DNA from: Actinomycetes bacterium
GTDB lineage: Bacteria > Actinomycetota > Actinomycetes > Actinomycetales > Cellulomonadaceae
Length of the DNA: 5,224 nucleotides
Direction of reading: 5' to 3'
Assembly (NCBI GenBank): GCA_023401045.1
Contig: JAEXEM010000180.1
Location: 1 to 5,224 of the forward strand
The translations under genes were made by a program, and so were the position numbers. Within the stretch, counting starts at the first letter, position 1. Each line of letters opens with the position of its first letter. The notes below the pieces were generated by a model, which saw nothing but the letters and a program-made list of their open reading frames with translations, was not told the DNA's origin and did no database searches. Below are positions 1 to 4,405 of this stretch, piece after piece.

Positions 1-1105
1 CCCCCTGGCCGCGCCCCGGCAGCACGGCGAGGGAGCCACCGGCGAGCCGTACCCGCTCCTGGAGCCGCGCCCCGCCGGAGGACGGGTCGCGCGCCGCACC
101 CGCCTCGAGGTCCGCGCCGTCGTTCGCCACGACGACGACGAGGTGGCCGTCGTCGACCTCGAGGTCCACCTCGATGCGCGTCGGCGGCCCGTGCTTGAGC
201 GCGTTCGTCACGGCCTCCTCGACGACGCGGACCGCGAGCAGCCGCTCCGCCGTCGTCAGCCCCTGCTGCGCGGGGTCGTCGAGGGCGCGCACCTCGGGGC
301 GCGCGCGGATCCTCGTCCCGATCGACACCGGCACCCGTGCGAGCAGCGAGCGCACGGCGGGCACGAGACCGAGCTCGAGCCGCTCGGGGTAGAGCAGCCG
401 GCTCACGTGGCGCACGTCGATCTCGCGGGCCTCGGAGAGCTCGGCCCGCACGCGCGCGACCGCCGACGCGGTCACGGTGTCGGCCCCGCGGGCGATGTCC
501 TCGAGCGCGGCGTCGACGACGACGAGACGCTGCTGCAGCGTGCCGTGCAGCCCCTCGGCGACCGCGCGGCGCACCCGGACCTCCTCGTCCTCGAGCGCCC
601 GGACCGCCAGCTCGACGCTCATCGCCGTGCGTTCGGCCGCCCGGGTGCGCGTGCGGCCGCGCCGGGACGCGAGCATCGCCCACGTGCCGATCGAGCACGC
701 GACGAGCGCGATCGCCACGCCGCTGACGAACTCGGCCTGCAGCGCCTGCTGGTCACCCTCGCCGTAGACGCCGAGCAGCGACTGCAGCGTGACGCGCAGC
801 AGGCTCATCGCGGTCGCGGCCGCGACGAGACGCACGGCGACGTCGTCGTACCGGCGGGCGGTGTGGACGTGCATGAGCCACAGCGCGACGACGAGGGCCG
901 CGACCGCGACACCGTTGGCGAGCAGCCGCCGCCACAGCTCGACCTGCGCCCACTCGGGCACGAGCGTCGAGTAGATCCACCAGCTCTGGAGCGACGCGCC
1001 CCAGCCGAACCCCGCGCCGATGACGCCGGACGCCGTCAGCAGGACGCGCAGGTCCGCCGACCTGTCGCCGGGCCGCTCCGGCACCACCTCGTCCGCGCTC
1101 GTCAT
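1..1105 (-). CDS. Sensor histidine kinase, HisKA_3 / NarX-LiaS type, C-terminus cut by window edge
   Basis: Membrane sensor kinase that would autophosphorylate on a histidine and pass the phosphate to a response regulator, almost certainly the one encoded divergently at 1172. The frame is open from the ATG at 1103-1105 to the window edge, giving 368 residues and no stop. The start is preceded by a purine-rich GGTGGGGG directly upstream. Hydrophobic stretches at about residues 21-45, 61-82, 89-111 and 126-147 suggest an N-terminal membrane domain of up to four segments with no large extracellular domain. An arginine-rich linker (148-180) leads to the H-box around H187 (AEGLHGTLQQRL). The HATPase_c domain shows an N-box with E296 and N301 (EEAVTNALKHG), a N328-D329-G330 motif, and a glycine-rich box from G344. 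G188 replaces the Asp that usually follows the phosphorylated His in this family, while Q192 at +5 is kept. The kinase family is secure; the sensed signal is unknown. Confidence 0.93.
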   Translation of the reverse strand, partial: MTSADEVVPERPGDRSADLRVLLTASGVIGAGFGWGASLQSWWIYSTLVPEWAQVELWRRLLANGVAVAALVVALWLMHVHTARRYDDVAVRLVAAATAMSLLRVTLQSLLGVYGEGDQQALQAEFVSGVAIALVACSIGTWAMLASRRGRTRTRAAERTAMSVELAVRALEDEEVRVRRAVAEGLHGTLQQRLVVVDAALEDIARGADTVTASAVARVRAELSEAREIDVRHVSRLLYPERLELGLVPAVRSLLARVPVSIGTRIRARPEVRALDDPAQQGLTTAERLLAVRVVEEAVTNALKHGPPTRIEVDLEVDDGHLVVVVANDGADLEAGAARDPSSGGARLQERVRLAGGSLAVLPGRGQG

Positions 1106-1129
1106 CCCCCACCGGCGTCCGTCCCGCGC

Positions 1130-1153
1130 GCCTCACCGCGAGGCCGCGCCTCG
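1130..1153. repeat. Three alternating GCCTC / GAGGC half-sites, possible operator
   Basis: GCCTC (1130-1134), GAGGC (1140-1144) and GCCTC (1148-1152) form two overlapping inverted repeats. The right-hand one extends to six-base arms, CGAGGC (1139-1144) and GCCTCG (1148-1153), around a three-base centre. The cluster fills the place where the -35 of the regulator promoter would be and covers the predicted start of kinase transcription. It could be a binding site for the response regulator, or for another regulator of both genes. It does not match the NarL heptamer, and chance is possible in GC-rich DNA. Confidence 0.35.
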
Positions 1154-1155
1154 TG

Positions 1156-1161
1156 ACGATA
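1156..1161 (-). promoter_or_regulatory. Candidate -10 element for the histidine kinase gene
   Basis: The minus strand reads TATCGT, matching the TANNNT pattern common for housekeeping promoters in actinobacteria. Transcription would start near 1148, leaving a leader of roughly 43 bases with a purine-rich stretch just before the kinase ATG. It overlaps the -10 candidate of the opposite strand by four bases. No convincing -35 hexamer is visible. Confidence 0.4.
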
Positions 1162-1163
1162 CT
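1158..1163 (+). promoter_or_regulatory. Candidate -10 element for the response regulator; likely leaderless mRNA
   Basis: GATACT matches the -10 consensus TATAAT at four of six positions and ends 8 bases before the ATG at 1172. No Shine-Dalgarno sequence lies upstream of that ATG. An in-frame TGA at 1154-1156, with no ATG, GTG or TTG between it and 1172, rules out an earlier start. The spacing suits transcription starting at or within a base of the ATG, which would give a leaderless message. This is inferred from spacing and motif only. Confidence 0.5.
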
Positions 1164-1171
1164 GGTCGGTA

Positions 1172-1843
1172 ATGCAGCACGCACCGATCCCCCACCTACG
1201 CGTCGCGGTCGTCGAGGACCAGCCACTGTTCCGCTCGATGCTCGAGCGCACGATCGGTGGCGCGCCCGGCCTCCAGGTCGTCGTCGCGGTCGGCACCGTG
1301 GCGGAGGCCCGCCGCGACCTCACCCCGGGGACGGCCGACGTCGTCGTGCTCGACATCGACCTGCCGGACGGCAACGGCATCGCCCTCGGCGTCATGCTGC
1401 GGCGCCAGCAGCCGCACCTCGGGATCCTCCTGCTCTCGGCCCACGACGCGATGGACCTCCTGCTCGACCTGCCGCCGGACGTCGCGCACGGCTGGGGCTA
1501 CCTGTCGAAGACGAGCAGCACGAGCGAGGGCACGCTCTACCACGCGGTGCGGGCCGCGGCCGCGGGCCACACCGTCCTCGACCCGGCACTCGTCTCCAAG
1601 GTGTCGCCACGGGCCGGGTCGGACGTCGCCCGCCTCACACAGCGGCAGTACGAGGTGCTGCGCCTCCTCGCGTCCGGGTTGTCGAACGCGGGCATCGCCG
1701 AGCGCCTCGGCATCACCGAGAAGTCGGTGCAGAACCACGTCTACGCGGTCTACGCGACGCTCGGGATCGACGCCGACCCCGCCCACAACCCGCGTGTGCG
1801 CGCGACGCTGCGGCTGCTCGAGGAGTCCGGCCCCAGGTCCTGA
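1172..1843 (+). CDS. Response regulator, NarL/FixJ family (REC plus LuxR-type HTH)
   Basis: Cytoplasmic DNA-binding regulator of 223 residues, the usual size for the NarL/FixJ family. The receiver domain (about 9-130) has the acidic pair E15-D16, phosphoacceptor D61 in the LDIDLPDGNG motif, S89 at the conserved Ser/Thr position, and K113 in GYLSK. A linker leads to a GerE/LuxR-type helix-turn-helix (about 155-200) that opens with LTQRQYEVLRLLASGLSN and has its recognition helix near TEKSVQNHVY. The ATG at 1172 is the only possible start before M23, because an in-frame stop lies 18 bases upstream. It is divergent from the histidine kinase across 66 bases, so the two are very probably a cognate pair. 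All phosphorylation residues are present, so it should be phosphorylation-controlled. Target genes cannot be told from the window; its own promoter is a plausible one. Confidence 0.95.
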   Translation: MQHAPIPHLRVAVVEDQPLFRSMLERTIGGAPGLQVVVAVGTVAEARRDLTPGTADVVVLDIDLPDGNGIALGVMLRRQQPHLGILLLSAHDAMDLLLDLPPDVAHGWGYLSKTSSTSEGTLYHAVRAAAAGHTVLDPALVSKVSPRAGSDVARLTQRQYEVLRLLASGLSNAGIAERLGITEKSVQNHVYAVYATLGIDADPAHNPRVRATLRLLEESGPRS

Positions 1844-1879
1844 GCGGCTGCCGCGGGGGCCGGCGTCGGACCCGCGCGC

Positions 1880-1885
1880 TAGCCT
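1880..1885 (+). promoter_or_regulatory. Candidate -10 element for nfo
   Basis: TAGCCT fits the TANNNT pattern and lies in the 80-base gap between the response regulator stop and nfo. Transcription would start near 1892, leaving a leader of about 32 bases that contains the strong ribosome binding site at 1910. No clear -35 hexamer is visible. Its presence suggests that nfo is transcribed independently of the regulator gene. Confidence 0.45.
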
Positions 1886-1909
1886 GGCGCGTCGAAGGTC
1901 GCCGACCGC

Positions 1910-1915
1910 AGGAGG
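1910..1915 (+). promoter_or_regulatory. Ribosome binding site of nfo (decides the GTG start)
   Basis: A perfect AGGAGG, followed by more G residues, sits 8 bases before the GTG at 1924. It fixes the start of nfo there, although the same frame stays open far upstream through the response regulator gene. Confidence 0.85.
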
Positions 1916-1923
1916 GGGACGTC

Positions 1924-2682
1924 GTGCTCATCGGTGCGCACGTGCGCGGGGAGGACCCGGTGGCCGAGGCGCAGCGCCTCGGCGCCGACGCGGTCCAGAT
2001 CTTCCTCGCCGACCCGCAGGGCTGGAAGAAGCCGGTCCGCCGCGCGGACGCGGACGCGCTCGTCGCGTCCGGTCTGGGGATCTACGCCCACGCGCCCTAC
2101 CTCGTCAACGTCGCCTCGACGAACAACCGCATCCGGATCCCCAGCCGGAACATGATCGCCCAGCACTCGGCGGCGGCCGCCGACCTCGGTGCGCGCGGGC
2201 TGGTCGTGCACGGCGGGCACGTCGGGGACGGTGACGACGTCGCCGTCGGCATCGACAACTGGCGCAAGACGTTCGAGCGGGCGACGTTCCCGGTCCGCGT
2301 GCTCGTCGAGAACACCGCCGGCGGCGAGAACGCCTGCGCCCGCACCCTCGACCGCTGGGCGATGCTGTGGGACGCGATCGGCGGGTACGACGTCGGTGTC
2401 TGCCTCGACACGTGCCACGCGTGGGCGGCGGGCGAGGACCTCGAGACGGTCGTCGAGCGCCTCACCGCCATCACCGGGCGCATCGACCTCGTCCACGCGA
2501 ACTCCTCGCGCGACCCGCAGGGCTCCTCACGGGACCGGCACGCGGGCTACCGCGACGGCACGATCCCGCCCGAGCTGCTCGCGCACGTCGTGCGGGAGGC
2601 GGGCTGCGACGTCGTCGTCGAGACGCCCGCCGAGACGCAGGCGGACGACATCGCGTTCCTCCGCGAGTCGCTCGGGGCCTGA
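1924..2682 (+). CDS. nfo: Deoxyribonuclease IV (endonuclease IV, AP endonuclease)
   Basis: Base-excision repair enzyme that cuts the DNA backbone 5' to apurinic/apyrimidinic sites and trims blocked 3' ends, using a three-zinc centre in a TIM barrel. With the GTG start it has 252 residues, shorter than the 285 of E. coli Nfo. All nine metal ligands of the family can be placed in order: H56 (YAHAPYLVN), H96 (VVHGG), E129 (VLVENTAGG), D162 and H165 (CLDTCHAWAAG), H191 (LVHANSS), D204 and H206 (SSRDRH), and E233 (VVVETPAE). The enzyme should therefore be active. The frame is open upstream through the response regulator, but the AGGAGG at 1910 and the onset of family similarity (IGAHVRG) place the start at 1924. 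It has its own -10 candidate and converges on the tRNA-Thr gene, so no operon partner is visible. Confidence 0.94.
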   Translation: MLIGAHVRGEDPVAEAQRLGADAVQIFLADPQGWKKPVRRADADALVASGLGIYAHAPYLVNVASTNNRIRIPSRNMIAQHSAAAADLGARGLVVHGGHVGDGDDVAVGIDNWRKTFERATFPVRVLVENTAGGENACARTLDRWAMLWDAIGGYDVGVCLDTCHAWAAGEDLETVVERLTAITGRIDLVHANSSRDPQGSSRDRHAGYRDGTIPPELLAHVVREAGCDVVVETPAETQADDIAFLRESLGA

Positions 2683-2712
2683 GCCCGCCCCGTCGGGCGC
2701 CGTCGCGACGGC
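2683..2712. terminator. Two hairpins between nfo and tRNA-Thr, possible bidirectional terminator
   Basis: Directly after the nfo stop, GCCCG (2683-2687) can pair with CGGGC (2694-2698) around a six-base loop. Next comes a perfect 14-base palindrome, GCCGTCGCGACGGC (2699-2712), which folds as a five-base stem with a CGCG loop. It is identical on both strands and lies between the 3' ends of convergent genes, so it could stop transcription in both directions. No T-tract follows on either side, so this is not a classical intrinsic terminator. The role is inferred. Confidence 0.45.
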
Positions 2713-2722
2713 GACGGCGAGG

Positions 2723-2799
2723 TGGAGCCCCCTGTCGGATTCGAACCGACGACCTGCTGTTTACAAGACAGCTGCTCTGGCCAGCTGAGCTAAGGAGGC
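2723..2799 (-). tRNA. tRNA-Thr, anticodon TGT
   Basis: Full cloverleaf of 77 bases including an encoded CCA (2723-2725). The acceptor stem pairs GCCTCCT (2793-2799) with AGGGGGC (2727-2733), with one G-T wobble; the discriminator base is T at position 73. The D arm is GCTC/GAGC with a nine-base loop holding the GG pair. The anticodon arm is GCTGT-CTTGTAA-ACAGC, giving anticodon TGT, which reads ACA threonine codons. The T arm is GTCGG-TTCGAAT-CCGAC with the standard TTCGA core. All stems are intact. ACA is rare in genes this GC-rich, so this is probably a minor isoacceptor. No attachment-site duplication or integrase is seen nearby. Confidence 0.97.
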
Positions 2800-2808
2800 G
2801 AGGCGGCC

Positions 2809-2814
2809 AGGGTA
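2809..2814 (-). promoter_or_regulatory. Candidate -10 element for tRNA-Thr
   Basis: The minus strand reads TACCCT, a TANNNT match, 9 bases before the first base of the tRNA. Transcription would begin only a few bases ahead of the mature 5' end. The -35 region would fall inside the hairpin at 2828-2863 and has no recognisable hexamer, so the call is weak. Confidence 0.35.
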
Positions 2815-2827
2815 CCGGCCGCGGCGA

Positions 2828-2863
2828 CACCGGCGCCCACCCCTCCCGGGGCGGACGCCGGTG
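2828..2863 (-). terminator. Hairpin after the DsbA-like gene, probable terminator
   Basis: Eight bases beyond the stop codon of the DsbA-like gene, a perfect eight-base arm pair, CACCGGCG (2828-2835) and CGCCGGTG (2856-2863), encloses a second CCCC/GGGG hairpin (2840-2851). The result is a long GC-rich stem with two mismatches. There is no T-tract afterwards, as is common for hairpins at gene ends in high-GC actinobacteria. It would separate the gene from the downstream tRNA. Confidence 0.55.
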
Positions 2864-2871
2864 CGCGAGGG

Positions 2872-3789
2872 TCAGCCCTTGGCGGCCGCGGCCTCGACGG
2901 CCTGCGTGAGGGCGCCCGGGGTGTAGAGGTCACCCTGGAACGGCTCGCCGTCGATGAGGACCGTCGGCGTCGTCAGCTTGCCGAGGTCGACACCGGCCTG
3001 CCGGGTCGCCGCGGCGACGAACGGGGCGTAGGTGCGCCACGTGCCGTCGGCGGTCTGCTTCGCGTCGCCCTCGCCGACCTCGTACGTGCCGTCGACGACG
3101 GCCGTGAACTGGTCGGTCACGCTCGCCGGGACACCGACGCCCTGCGCGATCTCGGCGATCTTCGCGTCGGTGAGGCCGGACGAGCCCTCGTCGGGCTGGT
3201 TCGCGTAGAGGGCGGTGACGAAGTCGGTGTAGTGCTCGGGCGACTCCGCGGCGACGACGGCCGCGGCGTTCGCCGCACGCGTCGAGTAGAAGGTGCCCTG
3301 GGAGCTCCCGTCGAGGAACGAGATGTTGTGGTAGATCACCGTGACGTCGCCGGTGGCCGCCAGCCGGTCGAGCTCCTCGGCGTTGGCGGCGTCGAACCGG
3401 CCGCACCACGGGCACATGAAGTCGAAGTACACGTCGACGACCGTCTCGTCGCCGTCGCCGGTGTCACCGACACCGTCCTTGCCGATGACGATGCCGCCGG
3501 ACTCGTCGGCCCCCTCGGGGGTCTCGACGTCGGCGAGGGCGGGGGCGACGACCCCCTGCTCGCCGCCGCCGTAGACGACCTGGCCGTAGGCCTCGGCGTT
3601 CGCCTGGCCCTGGCGGACGATGGCGAGGACGACCCCGCCGAGGACGAGCACGGCGGCGACGAGGCCGCCGATGGCGATGAGGCGGGTGCGCCTCGCCTTG
3701 CGCTCCTGCTCCTGGCGCATGGCGATCGCCTTGGCGCGCGCGTCGTCCCGACGCTGCGCCTTGGTGGGACGAGGGGTGTTCGTGGACAT
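2872..3789 (-). CDS. Membrane-anchored DsbA-like thiol-disulfide oxidoreductase
   Basis: Extracytoplasmic thioredoxin-fold protein of the DsbA / Thioredoxin_4 family, expected to form or rearrange disulfides in exported proteins. Of its 305 residues, the first 36 are strongly basic and cytoplasmic. One hydrophobic segment (about 37-58) acts as an uncleaved membrane anchor, since no lipobox or clear cleavage site follows. A Gly/Asp/Glu-rich linker (about 74-116) precedes the catalytic domain, which begins VVDVYFDFMCPWC. The CPWC active site is C126 and C129, the only cysteines in the protein. The cis-proline loop is TTPTVLIDG near the C-terminus, followed by the FQGDLYTPGAL end typical of the family. 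An AGGAG sits six bases before the ATG. It follows the small membrane protein gene by 45 bases with no promoter candidate between, so the two are probably cotranscribed. Whether it works as oxidase or isomerase cannot be read from sequence. Confidence 0.9.
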   Translation of the reverse strand: MSTNTPRPTKAQRRDDARAKAIAMRQEQERKARRTRLIAIGGLVAAVLVLGGVVLAIVRQGQANAEAYGQVVYGGGEQGVVAPALADVETPEGADESGGIVIGKDGVGDTGDGDETVVDVYFDFMCPWCGRFDAANAEELDRLAATGDVTVIYHNISFLDGSSQGTFYSTRAANAAAVVAAESPEHYTDFVTALYANQPDEGSSGLTDAKIAEIAQGVGVPASVTDQFTAVVDGTYEVGEGDAKQTADGTWRTYAPFVAAATRQAGVDLGKLTTPTVLIDGEPFQGDLYTPGALTQAVEAAAAKG

Positions 3790-3795
3790 GACAGG

Positions 3796-3800
3796 CTCCT
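3796..3800 (-). promoter_or_regulatory. Ribosome binding site of the DsbA-like gene
   Basis: AGGAG on the minus strand, six bases before the ATG at 3787-3789, supports that start codon. Confidence 0.75.
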
Positions 3801-3805
3801 GGGAG

Positions 3806-3824
3806 ACGTGCGGACGTGCGGACG
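3806..3824. repeat. Short tandem repeat in the 45-base spacer
   Basis: Two exact copies of the eight-base unit ACGTGCGG (3806-3813 and 3814-3821), followed by ACG, lie between the small membrane protein and DsbA-like genes. No function is evident; it may be replication slippage or a minor regulatory spacer. Confidence 0.5.
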
Positions 3825-3834
3825 CGGGTGCGGG

Positions 3835-4335
3835 TCAGCGCGCCGGGGGTCCGCGGTGCGGCCGCGTCGGGTCGTGGCCCCGGTCGCGCCGGACGTGCAC
3901 CGGGGCGTCCACCGTCGTCCACGGACGGCCGGCGGGGACGCCGGGCGTCGCGAGCGCGACGTGCGGGGCGAGCCGCGCGGACAGGACCGCCGCGGCGACC
4001 GTCACCCCCCGCCGGGCGACGACACCGAGGCCCACCCCGCACGCGGACAGCACGACGTGCGCGAGCACGACCGGCACCGCGACGCTGAGCAGCAGCACCG
4101 CACCCTGGGACGTCGCGCCGAACCCGAACGAGCCGTCCGGGCACTCCACCGCGGAGCGCAGCACCGCGAGGCGCAGACCGAGCGCCGCCAACGGGCCCTC
4201 GGCGACGAGGCAGTCGTGGAGGACGACCCGACCGAGCACGTTCGGCAGCACGGTGGCGAGCGCGAGCAGGGCCCCGAGGGCAGCGGCGAGCTGCGCGCGC
4301 GGGACCCGGCCGGGCAGCTGCCGTACCGTCGTCAC
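3835..4335 (-). CDS. Small multi-pass membrane protein with a paired-cysteine loop, function unknown
   Basis: I do not recognise this protein. It has 166 residues and starts with GTG at 4333-4335. Clear hydrophobic segments lie at about 17-35 and 78-107, with a possible third at 111-129. Basic residues near the N-terminus (R5, R10, R13) and R108-R109 suggest that the N-terminus and the loop after segment two are cytoplasmic. That would place residues 36-77 outside the membrane. This loop carries C42 (LHDCLVAEG) and C65 (VECPDGSFGFG), which could form a disulfide; a third cysteine, C99, is within segment two. The C-terminal 35 residues are rich in Arg, His and Pro and look disordered. It has no ribosome binding site but a -10 candidate 6 bases upstream, so its message is probably leaderless. 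The DsbA-like gene follows it by 45 bases, suggesting a shared envelope thiol function. Coding is supported by strong third-position GC and by fitting its neighbours. Confidence 0.75.
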   Translation of the reverse strand: MTTVRQLPGRVPRAQLAAALGALLALATVLPNVLGRVVLHDCLVAEGPLAALGLRLAVLRSAVECPDGSFGFGATSQGAVLLLSVAVPVVLAHVVLSACGVGLGVVARRGVTVAAAVLSARLAPHVALATPGVPAGRPWTTVDAPVHVRRDRGHDPTRPHRGPPAR

Positions 4336-4341
4336 GCCGTC

Positions 4342-4347
4342 AGCCTA
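4342..4347 (-). promoter_or_regulatory. Candidate -10 element for the small membrane protein / DsbA-like gene pair
   Basis: The minus strand reads TAGGCT (TANNNT), followed by the six bases GACGGC and then the GTG start. This spacing places transcription initiation on the start codon itself, a typical actinobacterial leaderless arrangement, and no Shine-Dalgarno sequence competes with it. The -35 region (about 4365-4370) overlaps one of three CCGGCAC repeats. Confidence 0.5.
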
Positions 4348-4351
4348 GGCG

Positions 4352-4367
4352 GCCGGGTGCGCCCGGC
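4352..4367. repeat. Small hairpin between the two membrane protein genes
   Basis: GCCGGG (4352-4357) and CCCGGC (4362-4367) form a six-base stem around a TGCG tetraloop. It could end the message of the upstream gene on the minus strand, or serve as an operator next to the -10 at 4342. No T-tract follows on the minus strand, so neither role is preferred. Confidence 0.35.
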
Positions 4368-4400
4368 ACATCACACCTTGGTCCGGCACCCGCCCGGCAC
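4363..4400. repeat. Three direct copies of CCGGCAC upstream of the leaderless promoter
   Basis: Copies lie at 4363-4369, 4383-4389 and 4394-4400, with start-to-start spacings of 20 and 11 bases, close to two turns and one turn of the helix. Two are part of the longer identical word GCCCGGCAC (4361-4369 and 4392-4400). They lie between the upstream gene stop and the -10 candidate, so they could bind a regulator. In DNA this GC-rich a chance origin is quite possible. Confidence 0.35.
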
Positions 4401-4405
4401 GCACG

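Noticed and set aside
143..1156. Long plus-strand open frame of 337 codons opposite the histidine kinase.
   Set aside because: Its composition (Arg, Ala, Asp, His, Pro) is the typical antisense shadow of a GC-rich gene. The minus-strand frame has full kinase motifs.
1153..1923. Frame of nfo stays open upstream through the whole response regulator gene, suggesting a 509-residue protein.
   Set aside because: The upstream part is Arg/Pro/Ala-rich shadow translation of the regulator in another frame. A perfect AGGAGG before the GTG at 1924 and the start of Nfo family similarity fix the real start.
2723..2799. tRNA-Thr as an integration site for a mobile element.
   Set aside because: No integrase, no repeated tRNA 3' end and no compositional change are visible on either side.
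4161..4335. The small membrane protein as a VKOR or DsbB homolog partnering the DsbA-like protein.
   Set aside because: It has no CXXC pair and too few clear membrane segments; the cysteines are single and 23 residues apart.
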